A DNA stretch of 64,000 nt, from positions 186,001 through 250,000 of the forward strand of contig NZ_MASR01000001.1 in the NCBI RefSeq assembly GCF_001758195.1, in the 5' to 3' direction. Shown piece after piece: positions 28,613 through 36,313 of the stretch. The stretch's first letter is position 1, and each line of letters opens with the position of its first letter. The position numbers were made by a program, and so were the translations under genes. The notes beneath the pieces were generated by a model. That model was not told the origin of the DNA and searched no databases. It was given only the letters and a program-made list of their open reading frames with translations. Origin of the DNA: Pseudohongiella acticola. Its GTDB lineage: Bacteria > Pseudomonadota > Gammaproteobacteria > Pseudomonadales > Pseudohongiellaceae.

Positions 28613-28728
28613 GCCGTGACTGGGTAGCACCTTCAGGGGACGCCGTGGATCCGTCCATGGAGGCTCTTGTGCGGCGTCCCTGCCGCACAAGCCCCTTCAG
28701 GTGCAACCCAGTCCCGACAGGCTTGTGC
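28613..28728 (+). repeat. 116-bp structured repeat, copy 1
   Basis: An outer stem GACTGGGT (28618-28625) / ACCCAGTC (28706-28713) continues as GCACC / GGTGC. A symmetrical TTCA/TTCA internal loop and a GGGG / CCCC stem follow. These enclose two hairpins: TCCG / TGGA (28650-28661) and a 10-bp CTTGTGCGGC / GCCGCACAAG (28666-28691). The second copy is nearly identical in inverted orientation, with changes that keep pairs. No coding potential is seen. Confidence 0.85.
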
Positions 28729-28943
28729 CAGTCGGCATCGCTACTGGCTTTGATCCACTAGTCGTGTGTTGCTGTCAGTGATGCATCATTGGTGCATACT
28801 GATATTCAGATGTTCGTGATCATCACGAGAATCGTGAATGTCCGCATTGTAGGTGTGAGCCCCACGTACCCATCCACTGTCAGATTGATTCTGCCGTACT
28901 GCTCGGACCTGTGTCTTGAACGGAGCATGTGTGCCTGACTTTT

Positions 28944-29059
28944 GCACAAGCCGCGCGGGGCTGGTTGGCACCTGAAGGGGCTTATGCGGCAGGGAAGCCG
29001 CATAAGAGCCCCCACGGATGGGTTCACGGCGTCCCCTGAAGGTGCCAACCCAGTCACGC
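28944..29059 (-). repeat. 116-bp structured repeat, copy 2 (inverted)
   Basis: This is the reverse complement of copy 1 at most positions. The outer stem is GGTTGGCACC (28963-28972) / GGTGCCAACC (29041-29050). The long hairpin is CTTATGCGGC (28981-28990) / GCCGCATAAG (28997-29006), where the G-C pair of copy 1 has become A-T. The small hairpin also keeps pairing through a C-G to T-A exchange between copies. Confidence 0.85.
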
Positions 29060-29082
29060 GAGGCGGTCTCGAAACTTCAACA

Positions 29083-30819
29083 TCACATCCTGTTCAGCGG
29101 TTCTATGCCCAGCAGGTTGAGGCCGCGTTTCAGGGTCTGAGCGGTCAGCGCTGCCAGAGCCAGGCGTGATTGTCGCAGGTCGGCCTCGGCTTTCAGGATA
29201 GGGCAGGTCTCATAGAATTTCATGAAGATGCCTGACAGTTCATACAGGTACAGGCACAGCTGGTTCGGGAACCCATCCTGGCCCGTTTGTCGAACCACAT
29301 CAGACAGCTGCAGAATTTTCATCGCCAGTGCGCGCTCCTCTGGTGCCTGCAGCATGATGTTTTCGCCCGGTGTTACATTCTCTTCCTCAAGGCGACGCAG
29401 CACACTCTGAATACGTGCATAAGCGTATAGCAGATAAGGCGCGGTGTTGCCTTCAAATGACAGCATGCTCGACCAGTCAAAAATGTAATCGCTGGTCCGG
29501 TTTTTTGACAGTTCTGAATATTTGACGGCAGCAATGCCAACGGTATCGGCTATTTGCTGACGATCGGATTCAGGCAGGTCCGCATTCTTGTCACTCACCA
29601 GTGCAAAGGCGCGGCGTATGGACTCGTCCAGTAAGTCTCGCAGTTTAACGGTATCGCCGCTGCGGGTTTTGAATGGCTTACCATCTTCACCCATCATGGT
29701 GCCATAGGCGATATGCTCCAGATGGCTCTCACTGCGCGCAAATCCGGCCAGTTTGGCGGCCGCAAAGACCTGTTTGAAATGCAGGCTTTGCCGAGCGTCA
29801 ACAACATAGAGCACACGATCGGCGCCAAGGTTATGACAACGATACCTGACGGCAGCAAGGTCCGTGGTGGCATACAGGTAACCGCCATCGCTTTTTTGTA
29901 CGATCACAGGCAGCGGATTGCCATCCTTGCCGGTAAATTCTTCCAGGAACACGCAATTGGCACCTTCGGATCGCGTCAGCAGTTCTTTGCTGTCCAGGGT
30001 TTTGACAATGTCAGCCAGGTCATCATTGTAAAAACTCTCCGCGCACAAATCGCTGCGCTTAAGGCTGACGCCGAGTAATTCGTAGACCTCTTCACAATGG
30101 CGCAGAGATTCGCCAATGAAGCGTTGCCAGGCTGCCAGACATTCCGGGTCACCCTGTTGCAGGCGGACCACATAGCTGCGCGCCAGTTCAGCGAATTCCG
30201 GGTCGGCATCAAAACGCTGTTTGGCCTCACGGTAGAATACTTCCAGGTCAGAAAGGTTGTTCGACTGAGCTTTGTTGTCTTCGCTGAGGCTGGCCAGATG
30301 GGCGATCAACATGCCGAACTGGGTGCCCCAGTCGCCAACGTGATTTTGCCGGATCACACAATGGCCCAGTGCCTCCAGGATACGGACGATGGCATCGCCA
30401 ATAATGGTGCCGCGCAGATGGCCAACGTGCATCTCCTTGGCCAGGTTGGGGCTGGAGTAGTCCACCACGATGGTCTGTGCTTTGCTGACAGGCAGAATCA
30501 ATTCAGCTGAACCCTGCAGACATTCACTGGCCCTTCGTGCCAGCGCCTCAGTGCTGAGAAACAGATTGATAAACCCTGGACCGGCAACTTCAGCTTTGGC
30601 CAGCAGCTCGCCACAATTGATGTCCGCCACCACTTTGGCTGCCAGCTCGCGTGGGTTGGTGCGCAACTGTTTGGCGACCGACATGACACCGTTGGCCTGA
30701 TAATCGCCAAATTCAGGTCGGGTTGCGTAGATGACCTGCGCTTTGGCATCGCCCAGGCCGGTCACATTGACCAGTGCCTCGGTGATACCGGCCTCCAGTG
30801 TTTCTTTAATGGTAAGCAT
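29083..30819 (-). CDS. argS: arginine--tRNA ligase
   Basis: ArgS charges tRNA-Arg and is a class I synthetase. The 578-residue protein starts with the ArgS-specific N-domain (MLTIKETLEAGITEAL to GDYQANGVMSVAKQL). It shows the HIGH motif in SSPNLAKEMHVGHLRGTIIGDA, the NHVGDWGTQFGMLIAHL segment, FKTRSGDTVKLRDLLDE in the KMSKS region (which lacks a classical KMSKS, as in many ArgS), and a C-terminal DALR anticodon-binding domain. The ATG (30817-30819) is preceded by AGGACAG. Convergent with htpG, divergent from rluC. Confidence 0.97.
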   Translation of the reverse strand: MLTIKETLEAGITEALVNVTGLGDAKAQVIYATRPEFGDYQANGVMSVAKQLRTNPRELAAKVVADINCGELLAKAEVAGPGFINLFLSTEALARRASECLQGSAELILPVSKAQTIVVDYSSPNLAKEMHVGHLRGTIIGDAIVRILEALGHCVIRQNHVGDWGTQFGMLIAHLASLSEDNKAQSNNLSDLEVFYREAKQRFDADPEFAELARSYVVRLQQGDPECLAAWQRFIGESLRHCEEVYELLGVSLKRSDLCAESFYNDDLADIVKTLDSKELLTRSEGANCVFLEEFTGKDGNPLPVIVQKSDGGYLYATTDLAAVRYRCHNLGADRVLYVVDARQSLHFKQVFAAAKLAGFARSESHLEHIAYGTMMGEDGKPFKTRSGDTVKLRDLLDESIRRAFALVSDKNADLPESDRQQIADTVGIAAVKYSELSKNRTSDYIFDWSSMLSFEGNTAPYLLYAYARIQSVLRRLEEENVTPGENIMLQAPEERALAMKILQLSDVVRQTGQDGFPNQLCLYLYELSGIFMKFYETCPILKAEADLRQSRLALAALTAQTLKRGLNLLGIEPLNRM

Positions 30820-31029
30820 TACTCTGTCCTGTGCTGGTGAACTGACCCATGCCGGCCGTCGTGAGCTCCGAAACGCCTGGCGGTCCGGACTGGCGGGCTG
30901 GCTGGTTGTCTGGCTGTTTAGTTCTTTAATTGTCTAATGAAAAATTCTTCAATAAAGAGTCAGCTAAAATCAGGCGCGATTTTACACCATTCGTCGTCCG
31001 CGTGCCGGGTAAAGCAGGATGTCGGGTGT

Positions 31030-31035
31030 TATAAT
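31030..31035 (+). promoter_or_regulatory. extended -10 promoter for rluC
   Basis: TATAAT with TG one base upstream (TGTTATAAT, from 31027) is a consensus extended -10. It lies downstream of an in-frame ATG at 31019, so it supports the later ATG at 31085 as the true rluC start. Confidence 0.55.
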
Positions 31036-31084
31036 CGCCGACTTTGCGCGAATTCGCGCGCAGTCGAGCCATCGGTACGCCAGT

Positions 31085-32047
31085 ATGACCCAAACTCAGC
31101 CAGAAGGCGTCAGGACCGGAGTGCAACTGATCGAGGTATCAGAGCATGCCGATGGGCAGCGTCTGGATAACTTCCTGCTCAGTCGTCTGAAAGGGCTGCC
31201 GAAATCTCACCTGTATCGCCTTATTCGCAAGGCCGAGGTGCGCATCAACAAAAAGCGCTGCAAGCCCGACTCCCGACTGAGCACGGGTGATATTGTGCGT
31301 GTGGCGCCTCTGCGTTTGAGCGAGGAAACACCGGCGGTGGCTCCCGGGGCGAGCCTGGTGCAACTACTCAACAACAGCGTGTTGTTTGAAGACGAACATC
31401 TGCTGATCATCAATAAACCGGCAGGGTTGGCGGTGCATGCGGGGTCGGGGCAGCGTATCGGTCTGATTGAGTCGCTCAGGTTCATGGCCGGGGAGAGTGG
31501 TTATCGTGAGCTTGTGCATCGGCTTGATAAAGACACCTCTGGGTGCATATTGATTGCCAAAAATGGTAAAAGTCTTAAGGTGTTGCAAAGTAATCTTAAA
31601 CAGAAAGTAATGGAAAAAACCTACCAGGCTCTGGTGCATGGGCAGTGGCCAACGGCACTTGATCAGATCAAGGCACCACTGCAGAAGCATCAACCCCATG
31701 CCGGGGAGCGCATTGTCACCGTGCAGGCTGATGGCAAAGCGGCCCTGACACGGTTCCGGGTGTTGCAGACATTTGCCCGTGCCAGTCTGATTGAAGCCAT
31801 GCCGGTTACCGGTCGTACCCATCAGATTCGTGTGCATTGCCAGTATGCTGGCCATCCCATAATCGGTGACCCGAAATATACCTTTGACCGGCGCCATGAC
31901 TTTGGTGCGGTCCGTCACCTGAACCTGCATGCGGCTCGTTTGGGCTTCAGGCATCCGGTATCTGGAGAGCCGATGACAGTGCTTGCACCCCTGCGTGACG
32001 AGATGAATTCGCTCATCAATCAGCTGAATCAGGAAAAACGCCGGTAA
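31085..32047 (+). CDS. rluC: 23S rRNA pseudouridine(955/2504/2580) synthase RluC
   Basis: RluC makes three pseudouridines in 23S rRNA. The 320-residue protein has an N-terminal S4 RNA-binding domain (GQRLDNFLLSRLKGLPKSHLYRLIRKAEVRINKKR), closely resembling E. coli RluC. The pseudouridine synthase domain carries HRLDKDTSGCILIAKN with the catalytic aspartate, and GRTHQIRVHCQYAGHPIIGDPKY. The start at 31085 (MTQTQPEGVRTGVQLIEV) fits the family length and the -10 box at 31030. It is followed by the yceD-rpmF-plsX block, as in many gammaproteobacteria. Confidence 0.94.
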   Translation: MTQTQPEGVRTGVQLIEVSEHADGQRLDNFLLSRLKGLPKSHLYRLIRKAEVRINKKRCKPDSRLSTGDIVRVAPLRLSEETPAVAPGASLVQLLNNSVLFEDEHLLIINKPAGLAVHAGSGQRIGLIESLRFMAGESGYRELVHRLDKDTSGCILIAKNGKSLKVLQSNLKQKVMEKTYQALVHGQWPTALDQIKAPLQKHQPHAGERIVTVQADGKAALTRFRVLQTFARASLIEAMPVTGRTHQIRVHCQYAGHPIIGDPKYTFDRRHDFGAVRHLNLHAARLGFRHPVSGEPMTVLAPLRDEMNSLINQLNQEKRR

Positions 32048-32082
32048 CAGGCGGTAAAATATGCGAAAATGAGCAGAATTTT

Positions 32083-32111
32083 TTGACAGAAACCGTTTGT
32101 GCCCCTATCAT
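32083..32111 (+). promoter_or_regulatory. strong sigma-70 promoter of yceD-rpmF
   Basis: TTGACA (32083-32088), a 17-base spacer and TATCAT (32106-32111) make a near-consensus promoter. The predicted start near 32118 is only about 3 bases before the yceD ATG at 32121, implying an almost leaderless message, with no ribosome site visible upstream of the ATG. Confidence 0.75.
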
Positions 32112-32120
32112 TGCGCGCCT

Positions 32121-32684
32121 ATGGTTGAGACCCTCGAATTTGCATCCCCAATGCTACCGTTTGTAGACGCCCGCAAGGCGTTTCGACATGAGCAGAGGAT
32201 TGCCGGTTATTTGCCCCTGGCGTCCCTGAAGAACCTGTCGGCGATGCTGACAGATAACGAAGGGAAGATAGAGGCGGTGCTGACGTTCCGCTTCGATCAG
32301 GATCGTCGTCGACGCATCGATGGCGAGCTGTGGGCTACGGTCAATGTGCAGTGTCAGCGCTGCCTGGAGCCCGTACAGATCAGTCTTGGCGAGCAATTTG
32401 AGCTGGCCGTTGTCAGCACGGAGGCGATGGCGAAGAATTTGCCGGCGTCGCTGGACCCCTGGCTCAGCGATGCAGAGACGTTGATCCCGGCCGATATCAT
32501 AGAAGAACAATTGATACTGTGCATGCCGATCGTCAGCACGCACAGCGAATGCAACGCCGCAATCGTGCACGATGTGCTGGAAAAAGGTGTTGGCATTGAA
32601 CACAGTGAGCAAATCGAGAAGAAGCAGGAGAAAAATCCGTTCTCGGTGCTGGCAACGCTAAAAAACAAGCCTGACACCCACTAG
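32121..32684 (+). CDS. yceD: YceD/DUF177 23S rRNA accumulation protein
   Basis: YceD (DUF177) is conserved next to rpmF and affects 23S rRNA accumulation; its mechanism is not settled. The 187-residue protein has the family core ELWATVNVQCQRCLEPVQI with the Cys-X2-Cys pair, the acidic loop ending DIIEEQLILCMPIV, and NPFSVLATLKNK at the C-terminus. The ATG at 32121 (MVETLEFASP) was chosen; an ATG at 32151 is possible. The start follows the predicted transcription start by about 3 bases, which fits a leaderless or very short leader message. rpmF follows after 64 bases. Confidence 0.9.
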   Translation: MVETLEFASPMLPFVDARKAFRHEQRIAGYLPLASLKNLSAMLTDNEGKIEAVLTFRFDQDRRRRIDGELWATVNVQCQRCLEPVQISLGEQFELAVVSTEAMAKNLPASLDPWLSDAETLIPADIIEEQLILCMPIVSTHSECNAAIVHDVLEKGVGIEHSEQIEKKQEKNPFSVLATLKNKPDTH

Positions 32685-32748
32685 GGCGTCAGATTTTCAC
32701 GTAACAGCAGGTTTTAGATAGCAGTTTAAGACATCAGGAGTATTCATC

Positions 32749-32928
32749 ATGGCCGTTCAACAAAACAAGAAATCCCGCGCACGTCGCGATCAGCGTCGCA
32801 GTCACGATGCACTGACAGGCCCAACCCTGTCCGTGGATAAGACCACTGGCGAAATTCACCGTCGTCACCACATGACTGCCGATGGTTTCTACAAAGGCAA
32901 GAAAGTACTGAACCTCGGTGACGAATAA
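32749..32928 (+). CDS. rpmF: 50S ribosomal protein L32
   Basis: L32 is a small protein of the large ribosomal subunit. The 59-residue product reads [20 protein letters not shown], then a middle part with [18 protein letters not shown], and ends [11 protein letters not shown]. This matches L32 of gammaproteobacteria, including the basic N-terminus, and it lacks the zinc-finger cysteines as in E. coli. CAGGAG precedes the ATG. It lies between yceD and plsX, its usual place, and was too short to be picked up by simple length filters. Confidence 0.97.
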   Translation: MAVQQNKKSRARRDQRRSHDALTGPTLSVDKTTGEIHRRHHMTADGFYKGKKVLNLGDE

Positions 32929-32930
32929 GT

Positions 32931-33953
32931 TTGACTGAAGTCAGGCGCATCGCAATCGATGTCATGGGGGGGGATTCTGGCCCCCCGGTGACAGTGCCGG
33001 CTGCGCTGGCTGCACTGAAAAAACACCCGCTTCTGCAGATAACGCTGGTGGGTGACGAACAACAGATTACCCCCTTGTTGACTTCGCTCTCCCCCAATGA
33101 CGCTACCCGCGTCGATATCGTTCATACCAGCGTCGCTATCAGTGCGCACGCGCGTCCGGATAAAGTCCTGCGCGGCAGCCGCGACTCCTCCATGTTTATC
33201 GCTGTCGATCGTGTCCGCCAGGGCCTCGCTGATGCCTGCGTCAGTGCCGGTAATACGGGCGCCCTGTTGATGGCCGGACGACACCTGCTTGATGCCATCC
33301 CGGGCATTGATAAACCCGCGATCATGGCGACCCTGCCTGCGACCCGCTCTGGCGGCTACAGCTATTTGCTCGATGTCGGCGCCAACGTCAGTAACAATGC
33401 GGCTGAACTTTACCAGTTTGCCCTGATGGGGTCAGTGCTGGCGTCCAGTCTCTCTGAGCGTCCGCATGCGCGTGTGGCATTGCTGAATATAGGTGCTGAG
33501 GCCAATAAAGGCACGCCGGAAATACAGCAGGCGGCAAGCCTGCTGGCGGATAGCCCGGAGCTGAACTATATTGGATTCATCGAGGGTAATCAGCTTTATG
33601 ACGGGGTTGCCGACGTCATTGTCTGTGATGGCTTTACCGGCAATATCACCATCAAGACCAGTGCCGGTGCGGTCAAGGTCATACAGGGTCTGTTAACCAA
33701 AACCATCAGGGCTGGCTGGTACTTCCGGTTGCTCAGCCTGTTTGCCCGGCCCCTGTTGCTGGGCATTCAGAAAGAGCTGAATCCGGCACGGTATAATGGC
33801 GCCACCCTGGTGGGTCTGAGCGGCATTATCGTGAAGAGTCATGGTCATGCCTCGCAGGATGGCTTTGAGCATGCGATCAGACATGCAATAAAACAGGTAG
33901 AAGACGATGTGCCGGCACTGATTGCCGGTAAAATGAATCACGCTAGCGAATAG
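32931..33953 (+). CDS. plsX: phosphate acyltransferase PlsX
   Basis: PlsX converts acyl-ACP to acyl-phosphate for phospholipid synthesis. The 340-residue protein has RRIAIDVMGGDSGPPVTVPAAL at the N-terminus, CVSAGNTGALLMAGRHLL, LLDVGANVSNNAAELYQFA, VALLNIGAEANKGTPE, IVCDGFTGNITIKTSAG and GIIVKSHGHA. No ATG precedes the core, so TTG at 32931, two bases after the rpmF stop, is the likely start. In E. coli fabH would follow; here fabD follows directly. Confidence 0.95.
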   Translation: MTEVRRIAIDVMGGDSGPPVTVPAALAALKKHPLLQITLVGDEQQITPLLTSLSPNDATRVDIVHTSVAISAHARPDKVLRGSRDSSMFIAVDRVRQGLADACVSAGNTGALLMAGRHLLDAIPGIDKPAIMATLPATRSGGYSYLLDVGANVSNNAAELYQFALMGSVLASSLSERPHARVALLNIGAEANKGTPEIQQAASLLADSPELNYIGFIEGNQLYDGVADVIVCDGFTGNITIKTSAGAVKVIQGLLTKTIRAGWYFRLLSLFARPLLLGIQKELNPARYNGATLVGLSGIIVKSHGHASQDGFEHAIRHAIKQVEDDVPALIAGKMNHASE

Positions 33954-33969
33954 AGAACGAGTGCACAAC

Positions 33970-34908
33970 ATGCAAAAATTTGGATTTGTTTTTCCGGGAC
34001 AGGGTTCACAGAAAGCAGGCATGCTCAGTGAGCTGGCAGAGGTCCATCCTGTTGTAGTCGACACGTTTGCACTGGCTTCAGAGGTGCTGGGTAAGGATTT
34101 GTGGCAGATTGCACAGGACAACCCTGATGGTTTGCTGGATCAGACCCATTTCACGCAGCCGGTCCTGCTGGCGGCATCCGTTGCGATCTGGCGGGCGTGG
34201 ATGGCCAAGCAGGCGCCGTTGCCGGATATGCTTGCCGGTCATAGCCTGGGTGAATACTCCGCGCTGGTCTGTGCGGGTGTGCTGAGTTTTGAGGATGCCA
34301 TCGCGCTGGTACACAAGCGTGGCCAATACATGCAAAGTGCGGTGCCCGCCGGTACCGGCGGCATGGCTGCCATCATTGGCATGGACGACAGCCGTATCGA
34401 TGCGCTGTGTCGCAGTGCTGCCGGTGACGGCGTGGTCGCGCCTGCCAACTTCAATTCTCCGGGACAGACCGTGATTGCGGGTGACAGGGACGCGGTTGAG
34501 CGCGTCATGGCCGCCTGCAAGGAAGCCGGCGCCAAACGCGCGCTGCCGCTGAACGTCAGTGTGCCGTCGCATTGTGCCTTGATGAAGTCTGCGGCAGAGG
34601 CACTGGCTGCTGATCTGGCGGCGATTGATTTTAAAAAGCCCGAACTGCCAGTGGTGCAGAATATCAATGGCCGGGCCAGCAAAGAGCTGAGTGAAATACG
34701 CGATAATCTGCTTAAACAGTTGTACATGCCGGTACAATGGGTTGATACCATTTACTGTATGCGCGACTTTGGCATTGGCAAAGTAGTAGAATGCGGCCCT
34801 GGGAAAGTACTGGGCGGGTTGATCAAACGGATTCAGCCGGAAATCAGTTGTTTTAATACTGATACACCGGATGCATTGACTGAGGCCGTTGATGGACTGA
34901 GCCGCTAG
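33970..34908 (+). CDS. fabD: malonyl-CoA-ACP transacylase
   Basis: FabD loads malonyl groups onto ACP for fatty-acid elongation. The 312-residue protein shows FVFPGQGSQKAGM (oxyanion region), the nucleophile elbow GHSLGEYSALVCAG, and a catalytic histidine in SVPSHCALM. NFNSPGQTVIAG and ECGPGKVLGGLIKR also match the family. ATG 33970 gives the usual N-terminus MQKFGFVFPG; an in-frame GTG nine bases upstream is less likely. The gene sits between plsX and fabG with no fabH. Confidence 0.97.
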   Translation: MQKFGFVFPGQGSQKAGMLSELAEVHPVVVDTFALASEVLGKDLWQIAQDNPDGLLDQTHFTQPVLLAASVAIWRAWMAKQAPLPDMLAGHSLGEYSALVCAGVLSFEDAIALVHKRGQYMQSAVPAGTGGMAAIIGMDDSRIDALCRSAAGDGVVAPANFNSPGQTVIAGDRDAVERVMAACKEAGAKRALPLNVSVPSHCALMKSAAEALAADLAAIDFKKPELPVVQNINGRASKELSEIRDNLLKQLYMPVQWVDTIYCMRDFGIGKVVECGPGKVLGGLIKRIQPEISCFNTDTPDALTEAVDGLSR

Positions 34909-34940
34909 TGAAAACGTTTAACAATGGAGTGACGTAATAA

Positions 34941-35687
34941 ATGAGCATGTCAGGAAAAGTAGCCCTGGTCACGGGTGCCAGTCGTGGAATCGGGCGGGCA
35001 ATTGCCGCCGAGCTTGGTAGTCAGGGCGCCATCGTTGCCGGGACTGCTACAACAGACGAAGGCGCTCAGGCGATTACGGAATTTTTTGCCAGTCAGGGTG
35101 TCAAAGGGGCTGGGTTCCGTCTTGACGTGTCTTCAACCGAGGCCGTTGAGACCGTGATGGCAACAATTGCAGCCGATCTCGGAGGCGCACCCCTGATCCT
35201 GGTTAACAATGCCGGCATCACCCGTGACAACCTGCTGATGCGAATGAAAGAGGATGAATGGGGTAGCGTCATCAATACCAACCTCAATTCGCTGTACCGC
35301 GTGTGCCGGGTGGCGCTTAAATCCATGACCAAGGCGCGCTGGGGTCGCATCATCAATATCAGCTCTGTGGTCGCCTCCAGTGGCAATCCGGGGCAGACCA
35401 ATTACGCCGCATCAAAAGCGGCAGTCGAAGGGTTTTCGCGTTCATTGGCCCGGGAGATTGGGTCACGGGGCATTACCGTCAATTCGATTGCACCGGGTTT
35501 TATTGATACCGACATGACCCGGGCATTGACAGAAAAACAGATCGAGACACTGTTGGTACAAATTCCATTGGCGCGCTTCGGCAAGCCGGAAGAAATTGCA
35601 TCGGTGGCCAGCTTTCTGGCATCAGATGCCGGCGCCTATATTACCGGTGAAACCATTCAGGTAAATGGCGGCATGTACATGGCGTAA
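34941..35687 (+). CDS. fabG: 3-oxoacyl-ACP reductase FabG
   Basis: FabG reduces 3-oxoacyl-ACP with NADPH in each elongation cycle. The 248-residue SDR protein has VTGASRGIGRAIAAELG (cofactor binding), NNAGITRDNLLMRM, the catalytic serine in NISSVVASSGNPGQ, and tyrosine and lysine in TNYAASKAA, ending GGMYMA. A second ATG two codons in is also possible. The downstream 229-bp gap contains a separate AT-rich acpP promoter region. Confidence 0.97.
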   Translation: MSMSGKVALVTGASRGIGRAIAAELGSQGAIVAGTATTDEGAQAITEFFASQGVKGAGFRLDVSSTEAVETVMATIAADLGGAPLILVNNAGITRDNLLMRMKEDEWGSVINTNLNSLYRVCRVALKSMTKARWGRIINISSVVASSGNPGQTNYAASKAAVEGFSRSLAREIGSRGITVNSIAPGFIDTDMTRALTEKQIETLLVQIPLARFGKPEEIASVASFLASDAGAYITGETIQVNGGMYMA

Positions 35688-35785
35688 AAGGCATGAAGGG
35701 GGCGCGTTTATTGATTATGTGATAGTTTAATTTATAATAATAAATCATTGATAATTAATTAAATTAATCTGATCAAGTGAATTAT

Positions 35786-35815
35786 TTTACAGTTTAAGAT
35801 TACAAGCACTATAAA
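35786..35815 (+). promoter_or_regulatory. putative acpP promoter in an AT-rich leader
   Basis: TTTACA (35786-35791), an 18-base spacer and TATAAA (35810-35815) fit sigma-70 in a strongly AT-rich region (35700-35880), well suited to the very high expression needed for ACP. An inverted repeat TTGGT-N9-ACCAA (35849-35867) lies downstream in the leader. Confidence 0.5.
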
Positions 35816-35916
35816 ATACATGTAAACTTGCGTTTTAGATTATTTCAGTTGGTCAATTTTTAACCAATTTAATCGGAATGCATGACAAACCTTGGTACTA
35901 GGAGCTAATAAGAGTT

Positions 35917-36150
35917 ATGAGCAGCATTGAAGAACGCGTGAAAAAAATTGTCTGCGAGCAGCTTGGCGTTAAGGAAGAAGACGTAAAGGCTTCCTCTTCA
36001 TTCGTAGAAGATCTCGGCGCTGATTCTTTGGATACCGTGGAATTGGTTATGGCTCTCGAAGAAGAGTTTGAAACTGAGATTCCGGACGAAGAAGCCGAAA
36101 AGATCACCACTGTTCAGCTGGCCATTGATTATATCAATTCGCACCTGTAA
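35917..36150 (+). CDS. acpP: acyl carrier protein
   Basis: AcpP carries growing acyl chains on phosphopantetheine. The 77-residue acidic protein has the DSL motif [19 protein letters not shown], with the attachment serine S37, and ends [20 protein letters not shown] precedes the ATG. A very strong hairpin follows at 36177-36220, separating it from fabF and allowing a higher acpP transcript level than its neighbours, as is common. Confidence 0.98.
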   Translation: MSSIEERVKKIVCEQLGVKEEDVKASSSFVEDLGADSLDTVELVMALEEEFETEIPDEEAEKITTVQLAIDYINSHL

Positions 36151-36176
36151 CAGCATTCCGCTTATCGGATAGATAC

Positions 36177-36220
36177 AAACAAAAGCTACTCTGGGTTCCG
36201 ACTTAGAGTAGCTTTTGTTT
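36177..36220. terminator. 16-bp perfect hairpin terminator after acpP
   Basis: AAACAAAAGCTACTCT (36177-36192) pairs perfectly with AGAGTAGCTTTTGTTT (36205-36220) around a 12-base loop. The T-rich right arm and A-rich left arm make it terminator-like in both directions. Partial read-through into fabF is likely. Confidence 0.8.
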
Positions 36221-36313
36221 ATCTGGATGTTGGGATGATTGGATGTTTGGTCCGGCAAATGCCGTAAAATATCTGCGACCGGATTAACACGGTCAGATAC
36301 GTGGAGATAAAGC

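Larger units (their letters stand above)
28544..29082. other. repeat-bearing region between convergent htpG and argS
   Basis: The 539-bp region has no credible gene. It is dominated by two 116-bp structured elements in opposite orientation (28613-28728 and 28944-29059). About 215 bp of unrelated sequence separates them, including a palindrome TCGTGAT-C-ATCACGA (28814-28828). No ordinary terminator for either gene was found, so the large hairpins may serve as 3' ends. Confidence 0.7.

Noticed and set aside
28613-29059. The paired repeats considered as insertion-sequence terminal inverted repeats.
   Set aside because: The roughly 215 bp between them codes for nothing, and there is no target-site duplication visible; the internal folding suggests a structured repeat instead.
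31019-31084. Upstream in-frame ATG for rluC at 31019.
   Set aside because: It lies upstream of the extended -10 box at 31030 and adds 22 residues not expected in the family.
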